Assembly (NCBI RefSeq): GCF_001441615.1
Contig: NZ_LAXJ01000023.1
Span: forward strand, 1 to 64,000
Origin: Roseovarius atlanticus
GTDB taxonomy: Bacteria; Pseudomonadota; Alphaproteobacteria; Rhodobacterales; Rhodobacteraceae
Direction of reading: 5' to 3'
DNA length: 64,000 bases
Shown here one piece after another: positions 1 to 8,311 of the stretch (the first letter of the stretch is position 1; each line of letters opens with the position of its first letter). The notes below the pieces were generated by a model. It made no database searches. It was given only the letters and a program-made list of their open reading frames with translations, and was not told the origin of the DNA. The position numbers and the translations under genes are program-made.

Positions 1-206
1 CTTTCACCTGACCTGACACGAATGACGACATATAGAAACAATGACATGCTGACCGACCGATACAGCAGGATCTGCCAGACAGATGCCTCCTCGATCAGGC
101 GGATCCCAAGACCGACCGTCGACCACAGAACGCCTGCTGCGAACACGAACAGCACGCCATATCTGTGGCTCTCTCCGTGCGAAGCCGGTTGATCAATAGA
201 CGTCAT
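1..206 (-). CDS. EamA/DMT-family transporter, N-terminal part (cut by window edge)
   Basis: The minus frame opens with ATG at 206 and stays open to the window edge, giving about 68 residues. A polar N-terminus (about 17 residues) is followed by a hydrophobic helix with the pattern FVFAAGVLWSTVGLGIRLIE, then a second helix around WQILLYRSVSMSLFLYVV. A Trp-Ser-Thr motif in helix 1 and an Arg in helix 2 are typical of EamA (DMT superfamily) inner-membrane exporters, which usually have ten helices and about 290 residues. The rest lies outside the window. The substrate cannot be told. It is transcribed away from the accessory genes to its right. Confidence 0.72.
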   Translation of the reverse strand, partial: MTSIDQPASHGESHRYGVLFVFAAGVLWSTVGLGIRLIEEASVWQILLYRSVSMSLFLYVVIRVRSGE

Positions 207-449
207 CTGGGTCCAATCTGGAAATCCTGCGCGGCACGGCAGAGTAAAGTAGATCCATGCCCCCTACCCTTACCGCGGTTGCGAACGTATTTCTGCGTCT
301 AAGGCATTTCTTATAGAGCAGCCATAGAGCGGTCGACATTTCAAACGGACCAGCATTTCCTTCGCCGTGGTCAAAATGCAAGTCCACCGCTCGGGATTAA
401 CGTTCTAGCAATATAGGCCTCCATCTTCTCCCAAGACAGGGAGAAGGAC

Positions 450-890
450 ATGAGTAACAGCCTTAATTCAGAGAGCGGCACGTGGCGCGCTTCGGCCGAA
501 GAGATGAAGCGAGATTACACCTCATTTGCTTTAGCCGGGTTAAGGGCCCGGCACTACGCAGGCGTGTTTCACAGAGTCGAGCGCGCAAAGAACCCAACAT
601 TCGTGGCGACCATCCTCCTCGACGGGTTTGAGCGGGCGCTGGAAGTCAAGTTCACCTCTGTGCCGAAGACCGGTGGCAATGTCCACATACAAGGCCAGCT
701 TTCTGGGTTACGCCTTTCCAAGAACCATCGCCGCTTTGACTTCTGCCGCGATGTCGAAGCGCCTTACCGGGCCCAAGGCGTTATCAGTCTGACGGGGGCA
801 ACTCTGAGCATTGGTATTCTGCCGGCGCGTTCCGCCGACGGCTTGAGGATTTACGTTTGCCACCTGGAGATCGTTCGAGACCATGCATAA
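450..890 (+). CDS. hypothetical protein (146 aa)
   Basis: The ATG has a strong ribosome site (GGAGAAGG) five bases upstream. The protein is soluble, with no signal peptide or membrane segment. The middle alternates short beta-like stretches (residues about 50-125), suggesting a small beta-rich fold. I do not recognise a family. It lies upstream of a tyrosine recombinase gene in the same direction, with a 270-bp gap that holds no gene I would defend. A function is not assigned. Confidence 0.6.
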   Translation: MSNSLNSESGTWRASAEEMKRDYTSFALAGLRARHYAGVFHRVERAKNPTFVATILLDGFERALEVKFTSVPKTGGNVHIQGQLSGLRLSKNHRRFDFCRDVEAPYRAQGVISLTGATLSIGILPARSADGLRIYVCHLEIVRDHA

Positions 891-1160
891 TCCGACTAAA
901 AGCCCGAGGCCGAAATTTCAACAATTCCGTTACCATCACGCGCATTTTTGCGACCACAGGCTACGGCTGCGTTATCGCGATATCGGACACGGGGCTTCTG
1001 ACGCCTTCGGTTTTTTCGCCAACTTTCACGTGCTGAATAACCATCCTCCCCCTCAAGTCCAGGGGGACCACTACGGACAGCGGCGGACTCTCAAGAAACA
1101 CTCCCTTCTTCCAGCACAAATTTCAGATCACCAATTTTTCAGTTTCAGGAGACATCACAA

Positions 1161-2567
1161 ATGACCAAATACGATCGCGATCTCTCACGCTCTTCGCAGA
1201 GCAGTCCTACCACAACAGGTAATCCTTCAGAGAATTTCGAAGGCTGCAACACAGACCTGCTGGAAGCCTCTTTGCAAGCCCACGACCTTGCAAACCACTC
1301 GCAAAAGAACGTTTCGATGGCAAAGCTCTATGAAAGCGGCACTTGGGCAAAATACGAACAGCGTGCCAAGTCTCTCGCAAGAAAGCACCCGTCACGTGAT
1401 CCGTTTCGCGCATACCTTATATGTGATGAGCACGGCACCTTTTTGAGCTCGAACAGCCGGCAGAGCTACAGGTCCGCGCTCGTTCGCCTCGCAGCACGAG
1501 ATGTCCTCGAATTGGCGCCCCCGTTGTGGCATCAAATCCTGAACCTCGCAGCCGGAGAAGATAAAAAACGCGATCTGGAGCGAACGATTTCAGCATACAT
1601 TGACGGAGAAACCTGGGATCATATTCAGCAAGCGAGTGGCAATCTTTCCAATGTCCAATTGCGTAAGCTCGAACGCGCGGTCGAGTTCATCATCACAGTT
1701 CAACCCGATCCTGACCACACAGCACTGCGGCACCGATCTCGCCAGCCGTCGTCAACGGAAACCAAATCGGGCTCTTCCACTTCGAAGAACAGCACTCTCT
1801 ACAAGCTGAACCAGCATCAGCGACGCAGGGCCAAGGTGCTTTCCGCATACGATTGGCGCAGCCATTTCTGGAACGCGGCGGTCATGTCCGACACACATCT
1901 CGACGACCGCAGGCGCGCGTGTATCGCAGCCATGATGCTCACTGGCTGCCGGCCCTCAGAGCTCTGCGATGACCTTGGAGTGACGGTCGATGCCGTTGGC
2001 TTGGAAGAAAATCAACGCCTTGCGTTCGAGATCGCCGGGTCAAAGTGCATAGAAAGCGGCGCAATTCATCCGGGCAAAGGTCAGGAGCGGCGGTACATAG
2101 AGATCGTATGCAAAACACCGGAAGCTGCATGGCTTTTCGACCATGTTGCCGAACAGCCAGATCGTGCAGTCCGGTTGTTTCTCGGCGCCCCGACATATGA
2201 CCGGAAAGGCATCGAATTGATGGCAACTGAACGCCGGCGTCGAGTGTCCGACCAGCTTGGCAAGCTGATCGCACGGCTCGGGAAGGTTGCCTTTCCAAGG
2301 TTGAATTGCAATCTGTCACCGTACGTGTTCCGGCATGCTCTTGCGTCCGATCTGCGAGCGTCAGCCCACCAATTCAACCGCTGCGGTATCGCGTCAGCAC
2401 TCGGGCATCAAAGCGAGAAGACGCAACAACATTATGGAAGTCCGAATACTTCGAAAGGATTGAACGGGAGCCGGGCCGTGCAGATCACGCATGTGTCAGC
2501 GACCTCACCGGTCCGGGCATTCGAGCGCGCACGGATCGGGCAAAAGTACGATGCGACTCCAGAATGA
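1161..2567 (+). CDS. Diverged tyrosine recombinase/integrase (468 aa)
   Basis: DNA breakage-rejoining enzyme of the tyrosine recombinase family. The catalytic C-terminal half is readable: box I Arg in MLTGCRPSE (about residue 260), a Lys/Arg-rich beta-hairpin (GKGQERRYIE), box II YVFRHALASDLR (about 387) where the usual first His is Tyr but the Arg-His pair is kept, and LGHQSEKTQQHYG (about 413-427) with the His and the nucleophilic Tyr. The N-terminal 200 residues are long and polar and probably form the DNA-arm/core-binding region. The ATG follows a GGAG site. It could be the integrase of the accessory block that follows (RHH, nuclease, AAA protease). No att repeats were identified. Confidence 0.78.
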   Translation: MTKYDRDLSRSSQSSPTTTGNPSENFEGCNTDLLEASLQAHDLANHSQKNVSMAKLYESGTWAKYEQRAKSLARKHPSRDPFRAYLICDEHGTFLSSNSRQSYRSALVRLAARDVLELAPPLWHQILNLAAGEDKKRDLERTISAYIDGETWDHIQQASGNLSNVQLRKLERAVEFIITVQPDPDHTALRHRSRQPSSTETKSGSSTSKNSTLYKLNQHQRRRAKVLSAYDWRSHFWNAAVMSDTHLDDRRRACIAAMMLTGCRPSELCDDLGVTVDAVGLEENQRLAFEIAGSKCIESGAIHPGKGQERRYIEIVCKTPEAAWLFDHVAEQPDRAVRLFLGAPTYDRKGIELMATERRRRVSDQLGKLIARLGKVAFPRLNCNLSPYVFRHALASDLRASAHQFNRCGIASALGHQSEKTQQHYGSPNTSKGLNGSRAVQITHVSATSPVRAFERARIGQKYDATPE

Positions 2568-2672
2568 TATGCAGGGACACGGAAATGATCAGGCGGAGGA
2601 TCGGCTCCGTACCACTTTTGACTGGCATCGTCTGCCCTCCCCGATTGCAGCATTCAACCGCTTTCGATCTGT

Positions 2673-2855
2673 CTATTTTTCGGAATCTTGTATTTTTTTC
2701 TCCGCCCATTCGGCGAGCACCCGTCGGATCATTTCCGGGCGAGAGGGCATGTCCGGCCGCCTCTCGCGCTCCGCGTCGATAATGCGAAGCATGTCCTCGT
2801 GGAGACGTAACATCACGCCGGTTGTGTCAGATTTCGGTCGCCCGCGCTGCGTCAT
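2673..2855 (-). CDS. Ribbon-helix-helix (CopG/MetJ-type) DNA-binding protein (60 aa)
   Basis: The short protein reads GRPKSD, then a strand (TGVMLRLHEDMLRIIDA) and a helix-turn-helix ending SRPEMIRRVLAEWAEKK. This is the strand-helix-helix arrangement of ribbon-helix-helix repressors, which bind palindromic operators as dimers. An alternative ATG at 2903 would add 16 residues, but that start lies inside an AT-rich palindrome likely to be its operator, so 2855 is preferred. It is divergent from the next gene at 2976, so it could autoregulate and also control that gene. It might equally be an antitoxin without a visible toxin. Confidence 0.68.
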   Translation of the reverse strand: MTQRGRPKSDTTGVMLRLHEDMLRIIDAERERRPDMPSRPEMIRRVLAEWAEKKIQDSEK

Positions 2856-2884
2856 ATGCAGAAATCCAGAATCAGGGTTGACAT

Positions 2885-2902
2885 TGATATTATTTAATAT
2901 CA
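2885..2902. promoter_or_regulatory. AT-rich palindrome, candidate operator for the RHH protein
   Basis: A perfect 8-2-8 palindrome (TGATATTA-TT-TAATATCA) sits in the 120-bp divergent gap between the ribbon-helix-helix gene and the hypothetical gene at 2976. Position and symmetry fit an autoregulatory operator for an RHH dimer. Binding is inferred. Confidence 0.5.
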
Positions 2903-2975
2903 TAATGTAGCGAGCAAAGCAAGAGTTGCACCTCCTGCCTTGCTCTAACCAAAGCGATCTACAGAGGAGATCACC

Positions 2976-3467
2976 ATGACTAAAAATATTAATATCACTT
3001 CCATCCAGGCTCCGAAAGCGGGCGCTCAGCCAGAAAAATGTATTTTTGACGGTTTCTGCGAACTTTTGACCCGGGTGTTGTTCGCGCTCGAGGAAGAAGA
3101 ATGGGCCCAGGAGGCCGGGTGGGACATTGCGTTTCGCACATCCGTCGCAGACGCAGATGCCGCGTGGAAACTGGTCGCTCTTCAAGCCGACGAGCTGATC
3201 CGTGTCTCACCACTTTCATCGAGTGATCTTCTGCTGCGCAGGATGGCAGGTTTGATGAAACGTGCCATCTCGGCGACAACGGTAGGCGCGATCTGCGATA
3301 TCCATGCCAAGGCCATGAAATGCCGGTTGCAGGCGTCGAAAGCGCTTCCAACTGCAGTCTATGATCTGGCCTTTGAGGCCGAGGCCTGTCTCGAACAGAT
3401 GTTCGAGCATGCACATGCCTGTGAAGCACACTGGGTGGATGGCAGCATTCTGCCGCTCGCCGCGTAA
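2976..3467 (+). CDS. hypothetical protein (163 aa), mostly helical
   Basis: The start has a good GAGGAG site seven bases upstream. The protein is acidic and helical, without a signal peptide or membrane segment. It has several Cys residues (CIFDGFCELL near residue 22, and others near 106, 115, 134 and 148) but no clear zinc-finger spacing. I do not recognise a family. It precedes the PD-(D/E)XK-like and AAA-protease genes in the same direction, about 85 bp from the former, so it may belong to the same module. Confidence 0.62.
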   Translation: MTKNINITSIQAPKAGAQPEKCIFDGFCELLTRVLFALEEEEWAQEAGWDIAFRTSVADADAAWKLVALQADELIRVSPLSSSDLLLRRMAGLMKRAISATTVGAICDIHAKAMKCRLQASKALPTAVYDLAFEAEACLEQMFEHAHACEAHWVDGSILPLAA

Positions 3468-3553
3468 CTACCGCCTCAATTAAAGCCAGTCGCTTTGCCC
3501 GTTCGGTGTTCTCGCCGACCGGCAGCTCAAGCTTACTCATAAGGATATTGAAA

Positions 3554-4108
3554 ATGAAGAAACAACCGCCGTTACGCGGCTTCGAAGAGCTGTTTGCATC
3601 TGAAGAGTCGCCGTGCAGTGAAGACTTGCGAGACTTCCCGAACTTGTCGCGAGATACCCTCACCAGAAACGCAAAGTGGTTCGGGCTCGCCGGAGAGCAT
3701 TTCGTCGACAGCATTCTGTTCCGCTTCGGTCTCCCCTCCTCCGATTTGCCAGAAATTCTTCCGGCCGACCGCATCGTGTATTGTGCAGGTGTCGGACTAC
3801 GCATGCAGATCAAAACCGCCTGCCGGCCGAGGAACGGGTACTTCCATTTCAGTTTGATGAAGGGATACCACCGGTCGCCAACCGGTGTTCGGCACTACGA
3901 TCAAGAAGATTTCGATATCGTCGGACTTGTCGCCCTGTCCGAGAATGTCGTGAAGTTCACCACAGACCGACGTCAGTCCCACCGCATTGCGCTCTCCGAG
4001 ATCGAGAGTTTGCGTGCCACTCCCTGCGCAAGTTTTGACCGCGCCATGAAGGACCTGGGACTGTCGGACAGCATGGCCGCAACCAACACGCTTGGAGGAC
4101 AAGGATGA
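3554..4108 (+). CDS. Putative PD-(D/E)XK-type endonuclease (184 aa)
   Basis: ATG at 3554 has an AAGGA site; an upstream in-frame start at 3506 lacks one. The order of conserved pieces matches small PD-(D/E)XK nucleases: a helix with Gly-Glu (GLAGEHFVDSILFRFG, about 45-60), a strand with Asp (ADRIVYCAG, about 70), then R-M-Q-I-K-T (about 83) carrying the Gln-x-Lys core, then YDQEDFDIVGLVAL with the Asp-Ile-Val strand common after the core. This points to a metal-dependent DNA-cleaving fold, but family membership is inferred from pattern only. Its stop overlaps the AAA-protease start in an ATGA, indicating coupled translation and a joint function. Confidence 0.6.
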   Translation: MKKQPPLRGFEELFASEESPCSEDLRDFPNLSRDTLTRNAKWFGLAGEHFVDSILFRFGLPSSDLPEILPADRIVYCAGVGLRMQIKTACRPRNGYFHFSLMKGYHRSPTGVRHYDQEDFDIVGLVALSENVVKFTTDRRQSHRIALSEIESLRATPCASFDRAMKDLGLSDSMAATNTLGGQG

Positions 4109-6357
4109 CGGAGCAGCATATGAAAACACCCTCATACTCCACGTCTGAGACCTCATCGGAATTCGCAGAACGCCTGGCTCGATCAACCGTCTTGAGTCTT
4201 TTCGAGACCGAGTGGCTCGGCTTCGTCACTGTCGACCACTCCCCGGATCCAGACGAGTTCGAGGATGATGAAGACCCTGAATTCATCGCGAACCTGCCTG
4301 ACGATGTGACTGAGGCTGCCGCGAAACGGTCCTGGGAACACCCAAAGACCCCTTTGGCTCAATCGATGACCGAGGGCGAAATCGCAGAGGCAATCGGCAA
4401 CGGCTGCGACCCTTGGGCGCAGTCTTCGCTTGCTGAAGGCAGAATGCAGCAGAAAGACGATCCGCCCGCGTCCATCATCTCGGCGGCTTTGGGTCTGAGC
4501 ATGCTTGTGGACAGCGACGAGCATTTGCATGAGCTTTTTGCACCCGGAAGCGTGACGAATTTCGTGTGTCCGAAACAGTTTTTGTGGCAAATGAAGCAGA
4601 TTCTCGAGCGCGCAGAAAAGCGCTGGAAAAGCCATCTGCGCGACCCGGAGAACGCGGAATTGCGTCATTTCGTGCAGGACGAAGACGACAAGCGCGGCCT
4701 AAGACTGAGTCCTCTCAAACAGGGCATGTGGGGGGCTCGGCTGGAGCGAAGCCTCTCCCAAGGCGGGGCGGTCCTCCTTGTGACAACGGATGCCGGGCAA
4801 CTCGATGATGCAATGAATGCACTCGTCACGCGTCAGGTGACGTGGCACGGTCTTTCGTCAGATGTGGTGCTGGAGACGCTCCGGTTGACGCATTCTGCGA
4901 CGGGCCAACTGTCCGAGGCTGAAATCCGCAATCGCTTGCCGGGAGGCAGGAAGCTAGCGATGTTTCAGCCGGCGCAGATCGACGCGGCTTTCGCCGCGCC
5001 GACATCGCTCAAGGTTGCCGATGGCCTCGCCAAGATCGCAGCCAAACTAACGCGCCAAGTGCCGACCGTTACGCTCGATGCGGTGTTCGGTCTCGCTGAA
5101 GTGCGAAAGTCCCTTGATCGAATGTTGAACGATCTGAACCTGTGGCAACGGGGTGATCTGCCGTGGTCTGATGTTGCCTCGAGCGCGGTTTTCCATGGGC
5201 CTCCGGGCACCGGGAAAACAACGCTGGCCAAGGCGTTCGCAGGGTCGGCGGGCATTCCGATCATCGCGACATCGTATAGCGATTGTCAGAAATACGGGCA
5301 CCAAGGCGACATGCTTGGAGCTCTCGACCGCGCGTTTGTCGATGCAAAGCAGTCTGCCCCAGCCGTACTCTTCATCGATGAGCTCGACAGCTTCTCGCAA
5401 CGGGACGCAAGAGCGCACAATGTCGATTACCTCAGAGGCGTCGTAAACGGACTGCTGGAACAAATTAATCGGACGAAAGATGTTGGCGGCCTGTTACTGT
5501 TCGGCGCAACGAACTACTTGGACACCGTGGACCCGGCAGTCATCCGCAGCGGCCGCTTCGATCTCAAGATTCATGTCCCGTATCCTGACAAAACCGGGCT
5601 TGAGGCAATCCTGAGAGCCAAAATCGGGTCCGCAATCGCCGAGGATGTTGATATCGCCGCAATTGCAGACCGCCTGGTCGGCATGTCCGGCGCAGACGCC
5701 GAGGCAGTTGCGCGCGATGCTCTTGGGCGCGCGAGGGCCGATGCTGTCCATGTGGCCCAGCGGCATCTGGAGATTGCCGCGGATCAGGTTGCGCCCCAGC
5801 TCGACGACGACACTTTCAGGCGCGCAGCGGTGCATGAGGCTGGACATGTCTTGGTCATGCTGCAGCTTGGATTGCCGCTTCCGAAGCGCGTTTCGCTCTC
5901 CACACAAGGGGGCCGGGTAGAGCACGTGCCCGTCAATTCGCTGACGCCTGAGACAGCCCAAAAGCGGCTGCAAGTTTTGCTCGCTGGCCGAGCGTCGGAG
6001 CTCTGCATCTTCGGGGATGCAAGTTCTGGCGCTGGTGCGGGGGAGCAAAGCGACCTGGCAAAGGCGACAAGCCTGGCGTTGGCTATCGAACGACAATGGG
6101 GGTTCGGCGACAGCGGACTACTCTGGGACGGCATTGCAGCTGCAGACGTGTGGCGTGCGCCGTCAGATGTCCGGGATCGAGTCGAGACCCATTTGCGTCG
6201 CGCACAAGACCAAGCACTTGATCTGGTCGACAAAAACAAGGGCTTTCTTCTCCGCCTTACCAAGACACTGATCCAGCAGCGAGAAATCCACGGCGAGGAC
6301 ATTGAAGCCGTCAAACGGGAGTGCACGCATTCCCCTGAAGCAGGCTATGCGAGTTGA
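4105..6357 (+). CDS. AAA+ ATPase with FtsH-like M41 zinc-metalloprotease domain (750 aa), soluble
   Basis: AAA module: Walker A FHGPPGTGKTTLAKAF (about 363-378), Walker B AVLFIDELDSF (about 421-431), sensor-1 region LLLFGATNYLDTVDPAVIRSG and arginine-finger region RFDLKIHVPYPDK. The C-terminal part carries the zinc-protease motif HEAGH (about 576-580) in AAVHEAGHVLVMLQLG and a downstream SDLAKATSLA helix with the third-ligand Asp, as in peptidase M41. FtsH has N-terminal membrane helices and about 640 residues; this protein instead has about 300 soluble, acidic residues, with no membrane segment. It should unfold and degrade a specific cytosolic target. Coupled to the PD-(D/E)XK-like gene, it may regulate or be regulated by that nuclease. 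It ends at the paired terminator at 6379. Confidence 0.88.
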   Translation: MTEQHMKTPSYSTSETSSEFAERLARSTVLSLFETEWLGFVTVDHSPDPDEFEDDEDPEFIANLPDDVTEAAAKRSWEHPKTPLAQSMTEGEIAEAIGNGCDPWAQSSLAEGRMQQKDDPPASIISAALGLSMLVDSDEHLHELFAPGSVTNFVCPKQFLWQMKQILERAEKRWKSHLRDPENAELRHFVQDEDDKRGLRLSPLKQGMWGARLERSLSQGGAVLLVTTDAGQLDDAMNALVTRQVTWHGLSSDVVLETLRLTHSATGQLSEAEIRNRLPGGRKLAMFQPAQIDAAFAAPTSLKVADGLAKIAAKLTRQVPTVTLDAVFGLAEVRKSLDRMLNDLNLWQRGDLPWSDVASSAVFHGPPGTGKTTLAKAFAGSAGIPIIATSYSDCQKYGHQGDMLGALDRAFVDAKQSAPAVLFIDELDSFSQRDARAHNVDYLRGVVNGLLEQINRTKDVGGLLLFGATNYLDTVDPAVIRSGRFDLKIHVPYPDKTGLEAILRAKIGSAIAEDVDIAAIADRLVGMSGADAEAVARDALGRARADAVHVAQRHLEIAADQVAPQLDDDTFRRAAVHEAGHVLVMLQLGLPLPKRVSLSTQGGRVEHVPVNSLTPETAQKRLQVLLAGRASELCIFGDASSGAGAGEQSDLAKATSLALAIERQWGFGDSGLLWDGIAAADVWRAPSDVRDRVETHLRRAQDQALDLVDKNKGFLLRLTKTLIQQREIHGEDIEAVKRECTHSPEAGYAS

Positions 6358-6378
6358 ACCCAGAACAGATTGCACGTA

Positions 6379-6408
6379 GAGGCCGGGACGCCAATCGCAC
6401 CCGGCCTC
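6379..6408. terminator. Bidirectional terminator hairpin, copy 1
   Basis: The 9-bp stem GAGGCCGGG/CCCGGCCTC with a 12-base loop lies between the convergent AAA-protease gene and the first paralogous small gene. An almost identical hairpin occurs 914 bp further on, as part of the tandem duplication. Confidence 0.7.
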
Positions 6409-6420
6409 AATTGGCTGTTT

Positions 6421-6858
6421 TCAGTAGAATGCAGCGGGTGTCGAAATCGCGGTCTGCTCCTGAATCGCATTCTGCAGCCAGCCTTGAGTCGAATTCCAGG
6501 CTATGACCCGACCGGACTTCATTTCGAAGAGAATTGCGCCTCCTCCATATTCATCGGCACGACCGGTGGAACAGACGCGGCTGTACTGAAATCCCCAAGC
6601 GCCTTTGAATTCGAAGTCGAAACAAAACCGGTGCATGAAATGAATCACGGCCCCGATGTCAGCCTGTCCCGCCGAGTCTCGCAACCAGATGACTGCAGAG
6701 AGATCATCACGTTCAAGAATTGAAACGTCAAAGCTGAACATGTCCAGGGATGGGTCATCCACCTCGCGCAGGTACTTATGAAGTTTCACAGCTTCGTACG
6801 CGTACCATTCATCAATGAAGTCGAACGTGCATGAAAATTTGATTGTATATTTGCTCAT
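6421..6858 (-). CDS. Hypothetical protein, paralog A of a duplicated family (145 aa)
   Basis: The protein begins TIKFSCTFDF and shares with paralog B the pieces MFSFDVS, VIWLRD, a GxWGFxYS block (about 88-95) and YGGGAILFEMKSG (about 104-116), ending ISTPA. It looks like a small alpha/beta protein resembling immunity-type folds, without signal peptide or membrane helices. I do not recognise the family. An AT-rich 5' region with a conserved AAGGAATGTTAAATCAGG element precedes it. It converges on the AAA-protease gene with a shared terminator. Duplication beside a protease/nuclease pair suggests a target, adaptor or immunity role, but that is speculation. Confidence 0.66.
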   Translation of the reverse strand: MSKYTIKFSCTFDFIDEWYAYEAVKLHKYLREVDDPSLDMFSFDVSILERDDLSAVIWLRDSAGQADIGAVIHFMHRFCFDFEFKGAWGFQYSRVCSTGRADEYGGGAILFEMKSGRVIAWNSTQGWLQNAIQEQTAISTPAAFY

Positions 6859-7208
6859 TAATTTTCTCCAGTTAAAGCAATTCCTATTTACACGGGCACC
6901 CTTAAAGGAATGTTAAATCAGGGAATTTTCTTTGATTTGGTCAAGTTATGGTCTTTACCGAGATCAATGGACAAACAGTCGAATTCTGTTGGAGAACACC
7001 ATTCAGTTTGGCTTCCGGCTGATACGCGTTTCGGGATCTGGGTAGAAGCGCGCATCGCTGTGACCGGGTTCGCAGCCGCCGAGGGCGGTATGCAACGATA
7101 GCTGTTGGACAAGGCTATAAAAGGCGATTTTGGAGTGCCGAGGAGAAAGTAAGTATCCAAGCCGCCTGGGCAGTCCCAAAAAGAGCTTTCCTGGATCCCT
7201 ATATTTTT

Positions 7209-7271
7209 AAGGAGATTGACGTCGTCAAAAGGGCGTGCACGAGTTTCCCTGAAAGAGGCTATGCGATTTGA
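7209..7271 (+). pseudogene. Remnant of the AAA-protease gene 3' end (duplicated)
   Basis: In frame to a TGA at 7269, the codons read EIDVVKRACTSFPERGYAI, against EDIEAVKRECTHSPEAGYAS at the end of the protease gene. It is followed by the same terminator hairpin. It has no start or body and was carried along when the neighbouring segment duplicated. Confidence 0.82.
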
Positions 7272-7292
7272 ACCCAAGGTCGATTGATCATA

Positions 7293-7322
7293 GAGGCCGG
7301 GGCGCCAATCGCACCCGGCCTC
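7293..7322. terminator. Terminator hairpin, copy 2
   Basis: Same 9-bp stem GAGGCCGGG/CCCGGCCTC as at 6379, now downstream of the protease-tail remnant and of paralog B. It probably still ends transcription of paralog B. Confidence 0.65.
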
Positions 7323-7335
7323 TGGATGCCGCTCG

Positions 7336-7770
7336 CTAGACTGTAGCCGGCGTCGAAATCGAGGACGGATCCTGAAGTGCTTTCTCCATCAACTCGTCGG
7401 TCGATTGCCATTCCACGACATCACCCGAGTTGAGGTCGAAGAGCATGACTCCCCCTCCGAATTCAGGAACCAAGTTTGTGAAACTGTTGCAGCTATATTC
7501 AAAGCCCCAAATCCCAGTGAGGGCGATTTCGTCGCAAAGACGCTCTATGAAATAACGTACCGCATCTATTTCAGCCTGTTCATCCACGTCTCGCAACCAG
7601 ATGACGGTTGAAGACTCTGATGGCTCGAGAACTGACACGCTGAAGCTGAACATGCAGATGGGTCGATGATGCTCATTGCGAAGTGTTTCGTGCAATTCGA
7701 GGGCGGTTAAAACGTTTTCGCGTTCCCTGAGATCAAGGGTGCACGAGAATTTAATGGTATCTACAGACAT
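7336..7770 (-). CDS. Hypothetical protein, paralog B (144 aa)
   Basis: Aligns end to end with the 145-residue neighbour: TIKFSCTLDL, MFSFSVSVLE, VIWLRD, GIWGFEYS, FGGGVMLFDLNSGDVVEW and a terminal ISTPA. The reading frame is intact despite clear sequence divergence from paralog A, implying selection for protein function after duplication. The upstream element (AAGGGAATGTTAAATCAGG) is conserved, so regulation was probably duplicated too. Function unknown. Confidence 0.66.
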   Translation of the reverse strand: MSVDTIKFSCTLDLRERENVLTALELHETLRNEHHRPICMFSFSVSVLEPSESSTVIWLRDVDEQAEIDAVRYFIERLCDEIALTGIWGFEYSCNSFTNLVPEFGGGVMLFDLNSGDVVEWQSTDELMEKALQDPSSISTPATV

Positions 7771-8311
7771 ATTTTATCCTTTAGTTAGAATTCCTATGTA
7801 CGCGAAGATCCTTAAGGGAATGTTAAATCAGGAAAATTTCTTTGGTCTTTGGTAAATTTTGACCTTCGCGGAGTTCCATCTTGCCAACGGTTAAATTCCG
7901 TTGGAGTGCGCGGATCAGCGTGGCTCTTGGCTTTACCCATTGCGGAATTTAGGCGGAAGCTACTTTGCTAGGACCGGGATCGCAGACGCTGAGAGTGGTA
8001 TGCACCGGTCGCTGTTGGGCAAGGCTAGAAAAGTCGATTTCGGAGTGCCGCGGAGAAAGCAAAGATCCAAGCCGCCTGGACCGTTCTACAATAGCGTCTC
8101 TTCCTCCCTGTATATGTGAGGAGATCACGATTTTACGCACCGAGCGCTCTAAACCTGGCGTGGCAGTCAGCCCCGAAGGCACACTCCAAACGGACACGCG
8201 GATGACGGGAAGAAAGATTTCCTTTCGGCCTCGAGGATTCCACATGATGCACCATGGCGAATGCGGATCAAGATTTACCCGCACCGCGTCCTGTAATTTC
8301 CGTTTGAACGC
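7771..8311. other. Gene-free spacer, end of duplication unit 2
   Basis: About 350 bp of this stretch is the duplicate of 6859-7208. The remaining bases (about 8125-8311) have no convincing gene on either strand. The duplication match fades near GAGGAGATCACGA at about 8119, where a third protease-tail copy would be expected but cannot be read. Confidence 0.5.

Larger units (their letters stand above)
6296..8124. repeat. Tandem segmental duplication, two units of about 914 bp
   Basis: Unit 1 (about 6296-7208) and unit 2 (about 7209-8124) align over their whole length: the last codons of the AAA-protease gene, the GAGGCCGGG terminator hairpin, one minus-strand gene of about 145 codons, its upstream AAGGNAATGTTAAATCAGG element, and about 300 bp of spacer. 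Matched points are 912-914 bp apart (gene starts 6858/7770; hairpins 6379/7293). Divergence is substantial, so the duplication is not recent. A third, more distant gene (8312-8719) may be an older unit. Confidence 0.85.

Noticed and set aside
193-387. 64-codon minus-strand frame overlapping the EamA start
   Set aside because: GTG start without ribosome site, Arg-rich translation, overlaps the start of a better gene; likely the promoter region of the transporter gene.
883-1164. 93-codon frame after the 146-aa gene
   Set aside because: His/Arg-rich, no motif, overlaps the previous stop and has no ribosome site; reads as non-coding sequence.
2306-2910. Plus-strand frames over the RHH gene
   Set aside because: Shadows of the recombinase 3' end and of the ribbon-helix-helix gene, whose minus-strand translation is far more protein-like.
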